Positions 17,290-26,084 of a DNA stretch of 64,000 nt are shown here, piece after piece (positions within the stretch are counted from its first letter, which is position 1; every line of letters begins with the position of its first letter). The DNA is taken from assembly GCA_944325705.1 (NCBI GenBank), contig CALVBB010000009.1, positions 1 through 64,000 on the forward strand. The letters are read 5' to 3'. The translations under genes were made by a program, and so were the position numbers. Origin of the DNA: Candidatus Gastranaerophilales bacterium. GTDB taxonomy: Bacteria > Cyanobacteriota > Vampirovibrionia > Gastranaerophilales > Gastranaerophilaceae. The notes below the pieces were generated by a model that did not search any database, was not told where the DNA came from, and saw only the letters and a program-made list of their open reading frames with translations.

Positions 17290-17307
17290 TTTTATTTAAA
17301 ACTATAG

Positions 17308-17342
17308 CTGACCGGCTATATTTTTAACCGGTCAGTTTTTTT
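17308..17342 (+). terminator. tpiA terminator
   Basis: CTGACCGG (17308-17315) pairs with CCGGTCAG (17328-17335) followed by seven T. Confidence 0.9.
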
Positions 17343-17383
17343 GTGGTATTATTAATTATAAGGTCGATACAAAAGAAAGAGGG

Positions 17384-18316
17384 ATGATGAAAAATATTTT
17401 AATTACAGGCGGTGCAGGTTTTATAGGCTCACACCTTTCGGAAAAACTTTTAAATGAAGGCAACCATGTTATCTGTCTTGATAACTTTTTTACCGGTTCC
17501 AGAAAAAATATTGAGCACTTAATGGACAACAAAGAGTTTGAACTGATAAGACACGATATTGTGGAGCCTATATTGATTGAGGTTGATGAAATTTATAACC
17601 TTGCCTGTCCTGCAAGTCCGGTGCATTATCAGTATAATGCGATAAAAACAATTAAGACAAGCGTTCTCGGGGTAACTAACATGCTCGGGCTTGCCAAACG
17701 TGCGAAAGCTAAAATTTTGCAAGCATCAACCTCGGAAGTTTACGGTGATCCGCTGGTACATCCGCAGCGTGAGGATTACTGGGGAAATGTTAATACCATT
17801 GGTATAAGAAGCTGTTACGATGAAGGCAAACGCGTTGCCGAAACTCTAATGATGGATTATCACAGACAGCATAATGTAGATATAAAGATAATCAGAATTT
17901 TTAACACCTACGGCCCGCGTATGGCGGAAAATGACGGTCGTGTTGTTTCAAACTTTATAGTGCAGGCGCTTAAGGGTCAGGATATTACAATTTACGGCGA
18001 CGGCTCGCAGACACGTTCATTCTGTTATGTTGATGATTTAGTCCGGGGTATGACAGCATTGATGAATAAAGAAGGCTTTATGGGCCCTGTAAACGTTGGA
18101 AACGATGGCGAATATACGATTAAAGAGCTTGCGGAAATGATTATTGAATTGACAAATTCAAATTCAAAGATTGTGTACAAACCGCTTCCATCGGATGATC
18201 CATGCAAACGCAGACCGGATTTAACCCTTGCGCGCAGAGAGCTTGGCTATGAACCGGAGGTTCACGTAAAAGACGGGTTGAAAAAGACTATAGAATATTT
18301 TGCAGGGGTAATATAA
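17384..18316 (+). CDS. UDP-glucuronate decarboxylase-like SDR epimerase
   Basis: This 310-residue NAD-dependent sugar-nucleotide enzyme fits UDP-xylose synthase: the Rossmann motif [11 protein letters not shown] (about 8-18), [26 protein letters not shown] and the catalytic SYDEGKR motif with Tyr and Lys (about 145-152). The SPVHYQ and NTYGPRM segments favour UDP-glucuronate decarboxylase over the 4,6-dehydratases, though I cannot exclude another epimerase. It would supply UDP-xylose or a related sugar for surface polysaccharide. The start is ATG at 17384 or 17387, after AGAGGG. A short hydrophobic-N-terminus frame follows after 11 nt. Confidence 0.85.
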   Translation: MMKNILITGGAGFIGSHLSEKLLNEGNHVICLDNFFTGSRKNIEHLMDNKEFELIRHDIVEPILIEVDEIYNLACPASPVHYQYNAIKTIKTSVLGVTNMLGLAKRAKAKILQASTSEVYGDPLVHPQREDYWGNVNTIGIRSCYDEGKRVAETLMMDYHRQHNVDIKIIRIFNTYGPRMAENDGRVVSNFIVQALKGQDITIYGDGSQTRSFCYVDDLVRGMTALMNKEGFMGPVNVGNDGEYTIKELAEMIIELTNSNSKIVYKPLPSDDPCKRRPDLTLARRELGYEPEVHVKDGLKKTIEYFAGVI

Positions 18317-18327
18317 CTGAGGAATTG

Positions 18328-18492
18328 ATGACGAAGTTTTATTATTATATTTTAGCTTTATTTATTAAAATACTTATGGGTATAATCCCGCTAAAATTTG
18401 TAAGGACAAAACTCAGAACTATAAAAAATAATCTTATAGCTAATACATATAATTTTATAAGCATTGATGACTATGCAAATAAAAAATGTTAA
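18328..18492 (+). CDS. Small protein (54 aa) with N-terminal hydrophobic helix
   Basis: The frame starts at an ATG 6 nt after GAGG, directly downstream of the epimerase. Residues 4-22 are hydrophobic and aromatic (YYYILALFIKILMGIIPL) and the rest is basic. It may be a genuine small membrane protein or the surviving N-terminus of a longer surface-polysaccharide gene; the following 250 bases contain no continuation. Confidence 0.4.
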   Translation: MTKFYYYILALFIKILMGIIPLKFVRTKLRTIKNNLIANTYNFISIDDYANKKC

Positions 18493-18788
18493 GTTTGAAC
18501 AATTGCCTCTCGGGAATAACAAAGTTAGTTTGATTAATGATTTTTATGTGAGTGTATTTTGAATACGTCTGGTGTAAACTGCGATATAAATCCCTTTGAA
18601 TCTCTCTTGCAAATCATGGGAAAAAAGACTATAATACCCATGTTCCGTAACGGTTTTGACCGGATACGGGTAGTTTAGAGTAAACTGTACAGCCGCAATA
18701 TGCCGAAAACAATTTATGACTGACGGTTGTCGTTGTGAAAGGTGAAATGCGCGTGCAGCCATACTGAATTAGAAAGGAGAGTTTTTCT
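18493..18788 (+). promoter_or_regulatory. Promoter and long structured leader of the Fe-alcohol dehydrogenase
   Basis: TTGCAA (18607-18612), 17 nt and a consensus TATAAT (18630-18635) predict a start near 18642. The leader is then about 147 nt long. It contains short hairpins, such as AGTTTA/TAAACT, before an AAAGGAG site. I do not recognise a known riboswitch in it. Bases 18493-18606 hold nothing I can name. Confidence 0.55.
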
Positions 18789-19997
18789 ATGTGGGAAAAG
18801 GATGTTAACATTAACGAAATTAAAGAAATCCGCACAAGAACCACAGTTTACTTTGGTGTTGGTGCAATCAAAAAGATTGACGATATTGCGAAAGTTTTGA
18901 AAGACAAAGGTATTGATAAAGTTATTGTAATGTCGGGCCGCAATGCTTACAAAGCAACCGGCGCATGGGATTACGTGGAAAAAGCTTTAAAAGACCATGG
19001 CATAGAATATATTAATTATGCTCAGGTTACACCGAACCCTACAACAGATCACGTTAACGAAGCCGCTAAAATAGCAAGAGATTTCGGAGCAAAAGGCGTT
19101 ATTGCAATAGGCGGCGGCTCTCCTACCGATGCCGGCAAATCTGTTGCAATTCTTCTGGAATATCCGGATAAAACCGCTGAAAATATTTACGATTTTGAAT
19201 TCGCTCCGGAAAAGGCCGCTCCGATTGTATCTATTAACTTAACTCACGGTACAGGCACAGAAACTAACAGATTTGCAGTTGTTACTAATCTGAAAAAGAA
19301 CTTTAAACCTGCTATTGCTTATGATTGTATTTATCCAATGTTTGCAATTGACGACCCGCAGCTTATGACAAAATTGTCGCCGAAACAGACAAGATATGTT
19401 TCAATTGATGCCGTAAATCACGTTGTAGAGGCTGCAACTTCAACTGTTGCTTCACCTTATTCAATTTCTCTTGCAAAACAGGTTATTGAACTTGTTGCAA
19501 AATATCTGCCGAAAGCTATTGCAAATCCTGAGGATCTGGAAGCAAGATATTTCCTTGCCTATGCTGCAATGATGGGTGGTGTAAGCTTTGATAACGGGCT
19601 TCTTCACTATACTCACGCACTTGAACACCCGCTCAGCGCTGTAAAACCTGAACTTGCACACGGGTTGGGGCTTGCAATCCTTTTGCCGGCAGTAATTAAA
19701 GAAATCTATAAAGAAAAACCGCATATTTTAGCGGATATTCTTGCACCGATTGTTCCTGGGCTAAAAGGAGAGCCTGATGAAGCTCTGAAAGCTGCAGAAG
19801 GTGTTCAGGCATGGCTTAAATCGGTTGATGTGCCTGAAAAATTAACTGATGAAGGCTTCTCTGATGCCGATGTTGATAAGCTTGTTGACTTAGTTTATAC
19901 AACACCTTCTCTTGAAGGTCTTTTGCAGATTTCACCTTGCGGTGACGGCAGAGATGTTGTTAAAGAGATTTATAAAAATTCAATTAAACCTTTATAA
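18789..19997 (+). CDS. Iron-containing alcohol dehydrogenase
   Basis: The 402-residue protein belongs to the Fe-ADH family, which interconverts alcohols and aldehydes or ketones with NAD(P)H. The nucleotide-binding GGGSPTDAGKS (about 110-120) and THGTGTETNRFAV are present. The metal-site region has DAVNHVVEA, HYTHALEHPLS and PELAHGLGLA, with the conserved Asp and three His residues. GAAAGGAGAG precedes the ATG. It is monocistronic, has a long leader, and is closed by a strong terminator. In a fermentative organism it would serve to reoxidise NADH, but the substrate cannot be fixed from sequence. Confidence 0.92.
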   Translation: MWEKDVNINEIKEIRTRTTVYFGVGAIKKIDDIAKVLKDKGIDKVIVMSGRNAYKATGAWDYVEKALKDHGIEYINYAQVTPNPTTDHVNEAAKIARDFGAKGVIAIGGGSPTDAGKSVAILLEYPDKTAENIYDFEFAPEKAAPIVSINLTHGTGTETNRFAVVTNLKKNFKPAIAYDCIYPMFAIDDPQLMTKLSPKQTRYVSIDAVNHVVEAATSTVASPYSISLAKQVIELVAKYLPKAIANPEDLEARYFLAYAAMMGGVSFDNGLLHYTHALEHPLSAVKPELAHGLGLAILLPAVIKEIYKEKPHILADILAPIVPGLKGEPDEALKAAEGVQAWLKSVDVPEKLTDEGFSDADVDKLVDLVYTTPSLEGLLQISPCGDGRDVVKEIYKNSIKPL

Positions 19998-20014
19998 CGG
20001 TTTTGTTAATATGC

Positions 20015-20045
20015 AAAAGCACCTCTTTGTAAAGGGGTGCTTTTT
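20015..20045 (+). terminator. Fe-ADH terminator
   Basis: AAAGCACCTCTTT and AAAGGGGTGCTTT pair, with one G-T pair, and five T follow. Confidence 0.85.
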
Positions 20046-20145
20046 GTTTTACATATGGAGAGAGCATACAATGTGTAGAAAATCGTAAATTGTAACGAAA
20101 TGTAAATGTGAGTTTTAAAATGGCTGAAATGCAGTTATACTCTGA

Positions 20146-20170
20146 GATAGGATAGGATAGGATAGGATGG
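20146..20170 (+). repeat. GATAG pentanucleotide tandem repeat in a promoter
   Basis: Four exact GATAG units and a fifth GATGG lie just downstream of a TATACT box (20136-20141), about 95 nt before the next ATG. A change in copy number would move the transcribed leader relative to the promoter. Confidence 0.7.
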
Positions 20171-20262
20171 GGTTGGCGTGTAGCAATCTTTTCGAGGATA
20201 AATACTTTTTAAAAGCATAAGCAATGTGTGCTTAAAAGAGTATAAACACGAAAGGAGATACT

Positions 20263-21210
20263 ATGGGTATTGAGTTTAACGGCGATATGAAACTGAACCT
20301 TAATACTTCACAATTGGGATTTCTTAAAAATCCAAAAGTTGGAGGAACAAATGATTCTGATATTGGAAAACTATTAAGTTCATTCGGTCAGAAGGGGATT
20401 AATCTTAAAGATGATCCGCTAGGGCAGCTTGTTGCCAATGCTGCAGACATAAATATTGAAGAATCACCTAAAATAAAAGCAGCAAAATCAGAATTAAGTG
20501 GGAAAGTATCTTCAACCGGCATATCTTATGCAGATGCAGAGAGTAAAATTAAAGAAATCAAAGATAAATACAATGGTGATGAATATAAGACTGAAGTTCC
20601 TGTAGACACCGGAGGACTTCTTGTACATAAAACAATGAAAAAATTTGATTCATCAAAACTTCCGGAACCGGCCCGAACAGAGTATCAGGAAGCAATGGAG
20701 GCGAAAAATGAAATAGAAAAAAACAATGCCGCACTGGTAAAAAAGGCAGGTATTACACCTCTGGATAAGGAAGATATAGTGTCAAGCGGAAAAGATGTCA
20801 AAATTTCAGGTGAACTTTTGAAAGCAATGGGTTTCGAGGGTGTAAATCTTGCTACAGAGAAACAAAAAGCAGCACGTGCAAAAATGGACGAAAAAGTGTC
20901 CTCAACAGGAGTAAAATATAAAGATGCAAAAGCAGTACTGGATGAACTGACTGATAAATACGGAAAGGATAAAGAGTATCAATCAGAATTTTACGCTTTA
21001 CCTACAGAACATGCAGTAATACGGACACACAAAGCATTTGATCCTTATAAACTTCCTGAACCTGACAAAAGTGCATATTTTGAGGCACTGCAGTCAGTAT
21101 TGGAAATAGAGGATGCAAATTCAGCACTTCAAGCTCAGACAGGGCTTCCGGCTGCAAAGATGCCTCCACAAAATTATAGTAATTCGTTTGCGCAGGAAGA
21201 ACTTTATTAA
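20263..21210 (+). CDS. Protein with a duplicated domain of about 90 residues, unknown function
   Basis: This 315-residue lysine- and glutamate-rich protein has no signal peptide or membrane helix. It contains two copies of one domain at about 72-159 and 202-290. Each opens with KVSSTG (81-86, 211-216), carries a mid-region His/Thr/Lys patch and closes with KLPEP (132-136, 263-267) before a helix ending in NSAL or NAAL. The N-terminal 70 residues are unrelated to the repeat. GAAAGGAG sets the start. It is expressed alone, between terminators, from a promoter carrying a pentanucleotide repeat. I recognise no family. Confidence 0.7.
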   Translation: MGIEFNGDMKLNLNTSQLGFLKNPKVGGTNDSDIGKLLSSFGQKGINLKDDPLGQLVANAADINIEESPKIKAAKSELSGKVSSTGISYADAESKIKEIKDKYNGDEYKTEVPVDTGGLLVHKTMKKFDSSKLPEPARTEYQEAMEAKNEIEKNNAALVKKAGITPLDKEDIVSSGKDVKISGELLKAMGFEGVNLATEKQKAARAKMDEKVSSTGVKYKDAKAVLDELTDKYGKDKEYQSEFYALPTEHAVIRTHKAFDPYKLPEPDKSAYFEALQSVLEIEDANSALQAQTGLPAAKMPPQNYSNSFAQEELY

Positions 21211-21237
21211 AATATTGTTCTCCTGAGTGAATAAGAT

Positions 21238-21273
21238 AGAAAAAAGCAAACTTAAAAAAGTTTGCTTTTTTCT
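21238..21273 (+). terminator. Terminator after the duplicated-domain gene
   Basis: AGAAAAAAGCAAACTT pairs with AAGTTTGCTTTTTTCT across a 4-nt A loop. Confidence 0.85.
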
Positions 21274-21420
21274 ATGGCAGCCCTTTCAGGCGGGCCGGTC
21301 TGTAAAGAAAGCAGTAATGCCGATTAGTTGCAAAGATATTATCTTTTTTGTAAGATTATCATGCAGTAATTATAAATTGAACTGCCGGTTGAGATGCCGG
21401 TATTCAAAAGGAGAGGCTAT

Positions 21421-22623
21421 ATGAAAAAATCAATTAAAGATTTAGGCGACATCAAAGGGAAAAGAGCGTTAGTAAGAGTTGACGTTAATGTTCCTTTGGA
21501 TGAAAACAAAAACGTAACTGATGACACAAGAATTCAGGCAATTGTTCCTACAGTTAGAGCATTGCAGGAAAAGGGTGCTAAAATTATTTTGATGGCTCAC
21601 CTCGGCAGACCGAAAGGTGAATGGAAACCTGAATTTTCACTTGAACCTGTTGCCAAATACATGTCAAAAGTTCTAGGAGAAGATGTTTTATTTGTAAAAG
21701 AACCTGTTGGTGAAGGTGCAGAAAAAGCTCTTGAAGGTTTGAAAGACGGTCAGGTCGCATTGCTTGAAAACATCCGTTTCTACAAAGCAGAAGAAGCAAA
21801 AGACGATGATATGACTTTTGCAAACGAACTTGCAAAACTCGGTGATTTCTATGTAAACGATGCTTTCGGCGCAGCACACAGAAACCACACTTCAACAGCT
21901 AAACTCGCAAAAGTTTTGAAACCTGCAGTATCAGGTTTGCTAATGGAAAAAGAACTGAGATGTCTTTCGCAGGCGCTTGACAATCCGACAAGACCGTTCA
22001 CTGCAGTTGTAGGCGGTGCTAAAGTTTCATCTAAAATCGGTGTTCTGGAAAACTTAATAGATAAAGTTGACAACCTTATTATCGGCGGCGGCATGGCTTA
22101 TACATTTGTAAAGGCTGACGGCGGCAAAATCGGCAACTCAATCTGTGAAGATGACCAGCTCGAAGTTGCTAAAGCTATTGAAAAGAAAGCTGCTGATAAA
22201 GGTGTAAAACTTATTATGGCAACTGATGTTCTTGCTGCAGACGACTTCTCAGGCAACGGCACAAACAAATTTGTCAAGATTAACGAAATTCCGGATGGAT
22301 TTGAAGGCGTAGATGCAGGGCCAGATTCAAGAAAAGCATTTGCTGATGTTATCAAAACTTCAAAAACAATCTTGATGAACGGTCCTGTAGGTGCATTTGA
22401 GAACCCTAAATTTGCAGACGGTACAAAAGCTGTACTGGAAGCAATTGTTGAAGCAACTAAAAACGGTGCTGTATCTGTAATCGGCGGAGGTGATTCCGTT
22501 TCTGCGGCTAAAAAATTCTGCAAAGCTGAAGATTTCACCCACGTATCAACAGGCGGCGGCGCTTCCTTAGAATTTATTGAAGGAAAAGTTCTTCCGGGTG
22601 TTGCAGCACTTGACGACAAGTAA
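21421..22623 (+). CDS. pgk: Phosphoglycerate kinase
   Basis: The 400-residue two-domain glycolytic enzyme transfers phosphate from 1,3-bisphosphoglycerate to ADP. Diagnostic motifs are VRVDVNVPLD near the N-terminus, LMAHLGRPKGE, NDAFGAAHRNH, a GGAKVSSKIGVL segment, and a C-terminal GGGDSVSAAKKF and STGGGASLEF nucleotide site. Length is normal. The start at 21421 follows AAAGGAGAGGCTAT; an upstream frame extension is not needed. It is a single-gene unit with its own terminator, not joined to gap or tpiA. Confidence 0.97.
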   Translation: MKKSIKDLGDIKGKRALVRVDVNVPLDENKNVTDDTRIQAIVPTVRALQEKGAKIILMAHLGRPKGEWKPEFSLEPVAKYMSKVLGEDVLFVKEPVGEGAEKALEGLKDGQVALLENIRFYKAEEAKDDDMTFANELAKLGDFYVNDAFGAAHRNHTSTAKLAKVLKPAVSGLLMEKELRCLSQALDNPTRPFTAVVGGAKVSSKIGVLENLIDKVDNLIIGGGMAYTFVKADGGKIGNSICEDDQLEVAKAIEKKAADKGVKLIMATDVLAADDFSGNGTNKFVKINEIPDGFEGVDAGPDSRKAFADVIKTSKTILMNGPVGAFENPKFADGTKAVLEAIVEATKNGAVSVIGGGDSVSAAKKFCKAEDFTHVSTGGGASLEFIEGKVLPGVAALDDK

Positions 22624-22645
22624 TCGGGTTTAAACACTGAATAAT

Positions 22646-22679
22646 AAAAGACCTTTCGAGCTTCGGGAGGTCTTTTTTA
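22646..22679 (+). terminator. pgk terminator
   Basis: AAAAGACCT pairs with AGGTCTTTT, and T-rich sequence follows. Confidence 0.85.
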
Positions 22680-22728
22680 TTTTAAAGGGATTAATGTATT
22701 GAGGTCGACATAAAGTTCAGACCGGTGC

Positions 22729-22757
22729 TTGACAAAATTTTTTGTTACTTTTATAGT
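22729..22757 (+). promoter_or_regulatory. Promoter of the attenuated transcript
   Basis: TTGACA (22729-22734), a 17-nt spacer and TATAGT (22752-22757). The predicted transcription start coincides with the A of the leader-peptide ATG at 22764. Confidence 0.75.
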
Positions 22758-22763
22758 AAACTT

Positions 22764-22811
22764 ATGAGAAATAATTTATCAAACTTGAATAGAAACTGGT
22801 GGCGCCTGTAG
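22764..22811 (+). CDS. Leader peptide with tandem Trp codons (15 aa)
   Basis: The short frame encodes MRNNLSNLNRNWWRL and stops with TAG. Adjacent TGG TGG codons (22797-22802) lie immediately before the first arm of a four-segment hairpin set. This is the layout of classical trp leader peptides, where a ribosome stalled for lack of charged tRNA-Trp covers segment 1. No Shine-Dalgarno is present; the promoter predicts a leaderless message. The regulated gene is a membrane protein of unknown function, not a trp biosynthetic gene. Confidence 0.7.
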   Translation: MRNNLSNLNRNWWRL

Positions 22812-22880
22812 AGAGTACAGGTGTATAACGCATAAAATTTTTATGAAAGACCTGTACTATAAATTGTGTACAGGTTTTTT
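22805..22880 (+). promoter_or_regulatory. Four-segment transcription attenuator
   Basis: Segment 1, CCTGTA (22805-22810), overlaps the end of the leader peptide. Segment 2, AGTACAGGT (22814-22822), pairs with either segment 1 (6 bp) or segment 3, ACCTGTACT (22850-22858, 9 bp). Segment 3 pairs with segment 4, GTACAGGT (22868-22875), to make a terminator followed by six T. Stalling at Trp-Trp would free segment 2 to form the 2:3 antiterminator. Confidence 0.8.
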
Positions 22881-22906
22881 AGTTTTTAGAAAGGTTTAAA
22901 AATTTT

Positions 22907-24094
22907 ATGCAGGTCAATTTAATAAATACATTATCCAATCCCCTCAAAATTGCGGCACGTTTTGTAAATTCGCAGGAACAGGCATCAGGTCTTTCGACTT
23001 CAAGGTTTATTCAGGATACAGGAACATGTCTTGTTCCGAAGGCAACTTTTGCAAGGAGCAAGGCTGATTTAGCGGAAAATGCTGTTCTTGAGCTTTCTGA
23101 GAGTGCTCTTGTTTATTTTGCTCCGGCTCTAATCGGTGAAAAGATTGCCAGAAAAGCGTTTTCTAAAAATCTTAACAGGGCTGAAAAAGAGATGGTTTCT
23201 ATGAGTGCAAAAGATTTGATGCAGATGAAAAATCCTGCTGCCAAGAAGGTTCTGCCGGTAAAAGCTGCAATTGCTCTCACTGCAATGCTTATCCCTTTAA
23301 CAGAATTTACCCTGAATTATTTTAAAAATCTTTTTACTCTGAAGGTCTTTAAAAAAGGTGATTTTAATACGATTGCCGCACTTGACAAATCGCCGGAAGA
23401 TAAAGCAAAACAGAAAAAAGTAGAAAAAAGCGCTTACAAAAACATAAAACGTGCGGGCGCGTTTTTTGCCGGCTGCCTCGGGCTGGGAGCTTTGATTGCA
23501 AAAAGAGGGCAGAATTCAAAATTTCTTCAAAATTTGTCGGAACTTATTCTTGCTCCGGGTTCAAAGCTTTTAGGAAAAAATGAAAAAGCCGAAAATTTCT
23601 TCAATAAGTACGCAAGCATTGACTTTGCGTCCCAGAATGGCAAACTCGTTTTAAGCAAAGGGCAGCTTACCTCCTGTGTTTTTGTCGGCGGGGCAGGTTA
23701 TTTCGGCGCCTCAAAAGACAGAGGAAAACAAAACTTTCTGGAAACACTTTTCAGATACCCGATTGTCGGTTTTTATATAATAACAGGCAGTGAACTTTTT
23801 GAAAAAGGGTTCAAAAAACTGCTTCAAAAAACAGGAAAATGCAAAGAAACTATTGACAAAAACCTCAACACTCCAACGTTTGACAGGCTGGAAGAAATTG
23901 CAAAAAATCTCGCGAAAAAGAACGGTACAAAGGTTGAAACAGAGTTTAAAAAGCTTGCAAAACAAAAAGTTTTGATTTCGGGTGTTCCGTATCTTTTCAG
24001 TATCGGAGTTATGGGATTTTTCGTTGCAGGGATTTCAAACCTGTTTACAAAGTACCGCTACCAACGGGATTCTCGGCCCAGTAAAGCCGTATAA
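22907..24094 (+). CDS. Tryptophan-free membrane protein under attenuator control
   Basis: A 395-residue basic protein with several hydrophobic segments (about 65-80, 120-140, 183-200, 248-262, 285-300 and 368-385) and Lys-rich loops. I count no tryptophan. The N-terminus MQVNLINTLSNP fits the M-x-V-N start shared by other unknowns in the window. It is the first gene after a Trp-Trp leader peptide and terminator/antiterminator, so it should be made when charged tRNA-Trp is scarce; its lack of Trp fits that. The weak AGAAAGG is 12 nt from the ATG. The 3' end overlaps the convergent next gene by 50 nt. It shares general character with the membrane protein at 29314, but homology is unproven. Confidence 0.7.
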   Translation: MQVNLINTLSNPLKIAARFVNSQEQASGLSTSRFIQDTGTCLVPKATFARSKADLAENAVLELSESALVYFAPALIGEKIARKAFSKNLNRAEKEMVSMSAKDLMQMKNPAAKKVLPVKAAIALTAMLIPLTEFTLNYFKNLFTLKVFKKGDFNTIAALDKSPEDKAKQKKVEKSAYKNIKRAGAFFAGCLGLGALIAKRGQNSKFLQNLSELILAPGSKLLGKNEKAENFFNKYASIDFASQNGKLVLSKGQLTSCVFVGGAGYFGASKDRGKQNFLETLFRYPIVGFYIITGSELFEKGFKKLLQKTGKCKETIDKNLNTPTFDRLEEIAKNLAKKNGTKVETEFKKLAKQKVLISGVPYLFSIGVMGFFVAGISNLFTKYRYQRDSRPSKAV

Positions 24095-25988
24095 AGAAAC
24101 AGTCAACGTGCTGCACTGAATCCACTCTTACCCACTGGCGGGTTGCCTTGAATCTGATGCCGTGTGCGGATTTTTCAGGGTTTCTGTGCGAGAATCCGGA
24201 TTTCTCGTCGTTGAAAAGCTGAAACTGGCTTTTGGCAGCTTTTTTTGCGGTGTCGAGAATTTGTGCGGCAAGTTCTGTTTCGCCCTGTTTTTTAGCAAGG
24301 TAATATGCCGCAATTAAACCTTCCGAACGTGCGCCGTCAGGGTAGAAGTGGTCGCCGTAGTTGTAGTAATAGCCGCCTTCATAGTCTATATAAGGGTTGT
24401 CGTTTTTCTGGTAACACCGTTCCATCATGGCTTTTGCGTCGGTGTAGACAAAGTTCAGCCAGTCCTGTTTGCGGAATTCTTCATCCTCCGCCCACTCCTC
24501 GATTGCCTGCATAAGCCATGCGTCTGACGGAAGGGCTGTAAATAGTTCCTTATAGAATTTAGGGCGTTCGTTCACAATCCAGTCGAGTGCTATTTTTGCC
24601 ATTGCGCGGACTTCATCTACAAGCTGTTTATCTTCTTCATCCGGTTCTTCCTGTTTTTTGCGGGATTTTTTTGAAGTTTTGAAAGGTTTGAGGAAATGGT
24701 TCGCAAAAAGTGCAAGCCCGAGGAGCGCTTCTCCAGGATAATAGAATGAGAAGGTTTCGCGGCGTTCCTGATCGGTTAATCTTATAAGCGGCTTGCCGTC
24801 ATTGTACATCGGGTGAATGTAATAGCCCATAAGTTCGCCTTCTTTTGTCATACGGCTCATAATGTGGCGTGCGTAACCTTTTATGTATTTGTCGTAAGAC
24901 CTGTCGCCCGAGGCAATCCGGTATTGCATCATCATAATCAGCGCAAGCCCTGTCCCGCCTAGTTTCCCTTTATTGTTATAGTGAACATACATGGCTTTTT
25001 TCTTATGATAGGTATGCTCTTTTGATATTGAGGTTGTAAAATCGATTGCGCGTTTTGCGGCGTCGAGATATTTTCTGTCGCCGGTCTGCGTGTAGGCTCT
25101 AATCAGGGTAATTGCGCCGCCGCAGTGCCTTAAGTCATTGTAATAAAGGTTATCCGGTTTTCTGTTCGGGTGCTCGTGGTCTTTGTTATTGTCCTGTGAG
25201 CAGTCGTAGTAGTACATAAACCTTCCGTCCTCCAGCATATTTTCAATAAGCCAGTCAGAAGATTTTAAAAACTGGTAAAGGACGGTGTCGTAGCTGAAAT
25301 CGTCATAGAGAATATTTCCACGGTAGAGCGGAACGCATTCATCTTTGTAGGTTACAAAAGCCCTGCTTCTGAGTTTAAAAATTTCATATTCCCCGCAGGT
25401 TCTGAAGATTTGCATGCGTACAGGAATTTTATCGGAAAGCAGTCTTATAGGTGTACGGTTAACCGCAAGCCTCAGCGCTGCCTGCAACCCCATGTGGCTG
25501 TTGATTGTGGCATCTGTCGGCATATAGTAGTATGAAATTTTGTCTTTTTTGTGTTTCAACTCGAGGCCGTTTATGCCTATTTCAAATCTGTATTTGTCAA
25601 ACCTTTCCTGCTGCAGCTGTTCCAGAAGCACCGGCTGGCGCTCAATTACATATTCAAGAAGAATTCTGCATTTATCCGGATTCGCAACATCAAATTTGTC
25701 AAAAAATTTATTTTTCCTCAGCATTTCAATGTTTCTGTTAATGGTCATCATGAGATTTTTTTTGCGGTTGCCGAAGCGTATCGGTGCAATTCCGCTCTGG
25801 AAAAGACTTATATATGTCATGGAAAGATACTGGTCGTAATCCCAGATGCCTTCAAAATCGAGGTCGCTGATGTCAATCTGTTCGCCTGTTACAAGCCCGT
25901 GTCTGATGCGTTTCAGCAGTTCATTCACAGGGGTGAAATCCTGTTTGTAAAAGTTTCTCTCTATTCCGTTTGCCAGCTTAAAATCCAT
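24045..25988 (-). CDS. Large toroid-like protein, probable glycan-active enzyme, unknown specificity
   Basis: This 647-residue soluble protein has no signal peptide. The C-terminal two thirds (about 225-630) show an alternating helix pattern with aromatic and acidic pairs (YYYDCSQDNN, HCGGAITLIRAY, GGTGLALIMMMQY, FSFYYPGEALLGLALFA, GGYYYNYGDHFYPDGARSEGLIAAYYLAK). These resemble (alpha/alpha) toroids in glucuronyl epimerases and unsaturated glucuronyl hydrolases. The N-terminal part is mixed alpha/beta and unfamiliar. GGGGAAACACC precedes the ATG. A Lys/Glu-rich linker near 430-450 may be a domain boundary. The enzymatic assignment is inference from fold-like pattern only. It overlaps the previous gene's 3' end by 50 nt, convergent. 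Confidence 0.6.
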   Translation of the reverse strand: MDFKLANGIERNFYKQDFTPVNELLKRIRHGLVTGEQIDISDLDFEGIWDYDQYLSMTYISLFQSGIAPIRFGNRKKNLMMTINRNIEMLRKNKFFDKFDVANPDKCRILLEYVIERQPVLLEQLQQERFDKYRFEIGINGLELKHKKDKISYYYMPTDATINSHMGLQAALRLAVNRTPIRLLSDKIPVRMQIFRTCGEYEIFKLRSRAFVTYKDECVPLYRGNILYDDFSYDTVLYQFLKSSDWLIENMLEDGRFMYYYDCSQDNNKDHEHPNRKPDNLYYNDLRHCGGAITLIRAYTQTGDRKYLDAAKRAIDFTTSISKEHTYHKKKAMYVHYNNKGKLGGTGLALIMMMQYRIASGDRSYDKYIKGYARHIMSRMTKEGELMGYYIHPMYNDGKPLIRLTDQERRETFSFYYPGEALLGLALFANHFLKPFKTSKKSRKKQEEPDEEDKQLVDEVRAMAKIALDWIVNERPKFYKELFTALPSDAWLMQAIEEWAEDEEFRKQDWLNFVYTDAKAMMERCYQKNDNPYIDYEGGYYYNYGDHFYPDGARSEGLIAAYYLAKKQGETELAAQILDTAKKAAKSQFQLFNDEKSGFSHRNPEKSAHGIRFKATRQWVRVDSVQHVDCFFIRLYWAENPVGSGTL

Positions 25989-26084
25989 GGTGTTTCCCCG
26001 TGCTATCTTTCCCCCGTAACTGCTGCGGCGCCTGAATTGCCGGCATGTTCGGGCAAAGTAATCTATTTATAGTATGATTTGTAT

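Noticed and set aside
22098-22637. Long frame antisense to pgk (179 codons)
   Set aside because: It mirrors the codon pattern of pgk, lacks a ribosome site and has Ser/Pro-rich composition typical of an antisense shadow.
25551-26072. 173-codon frame antisense to the toroid-like gene
   Set aside because: It has no domain or ribosome site and overlaps the better-supported gene entirely.
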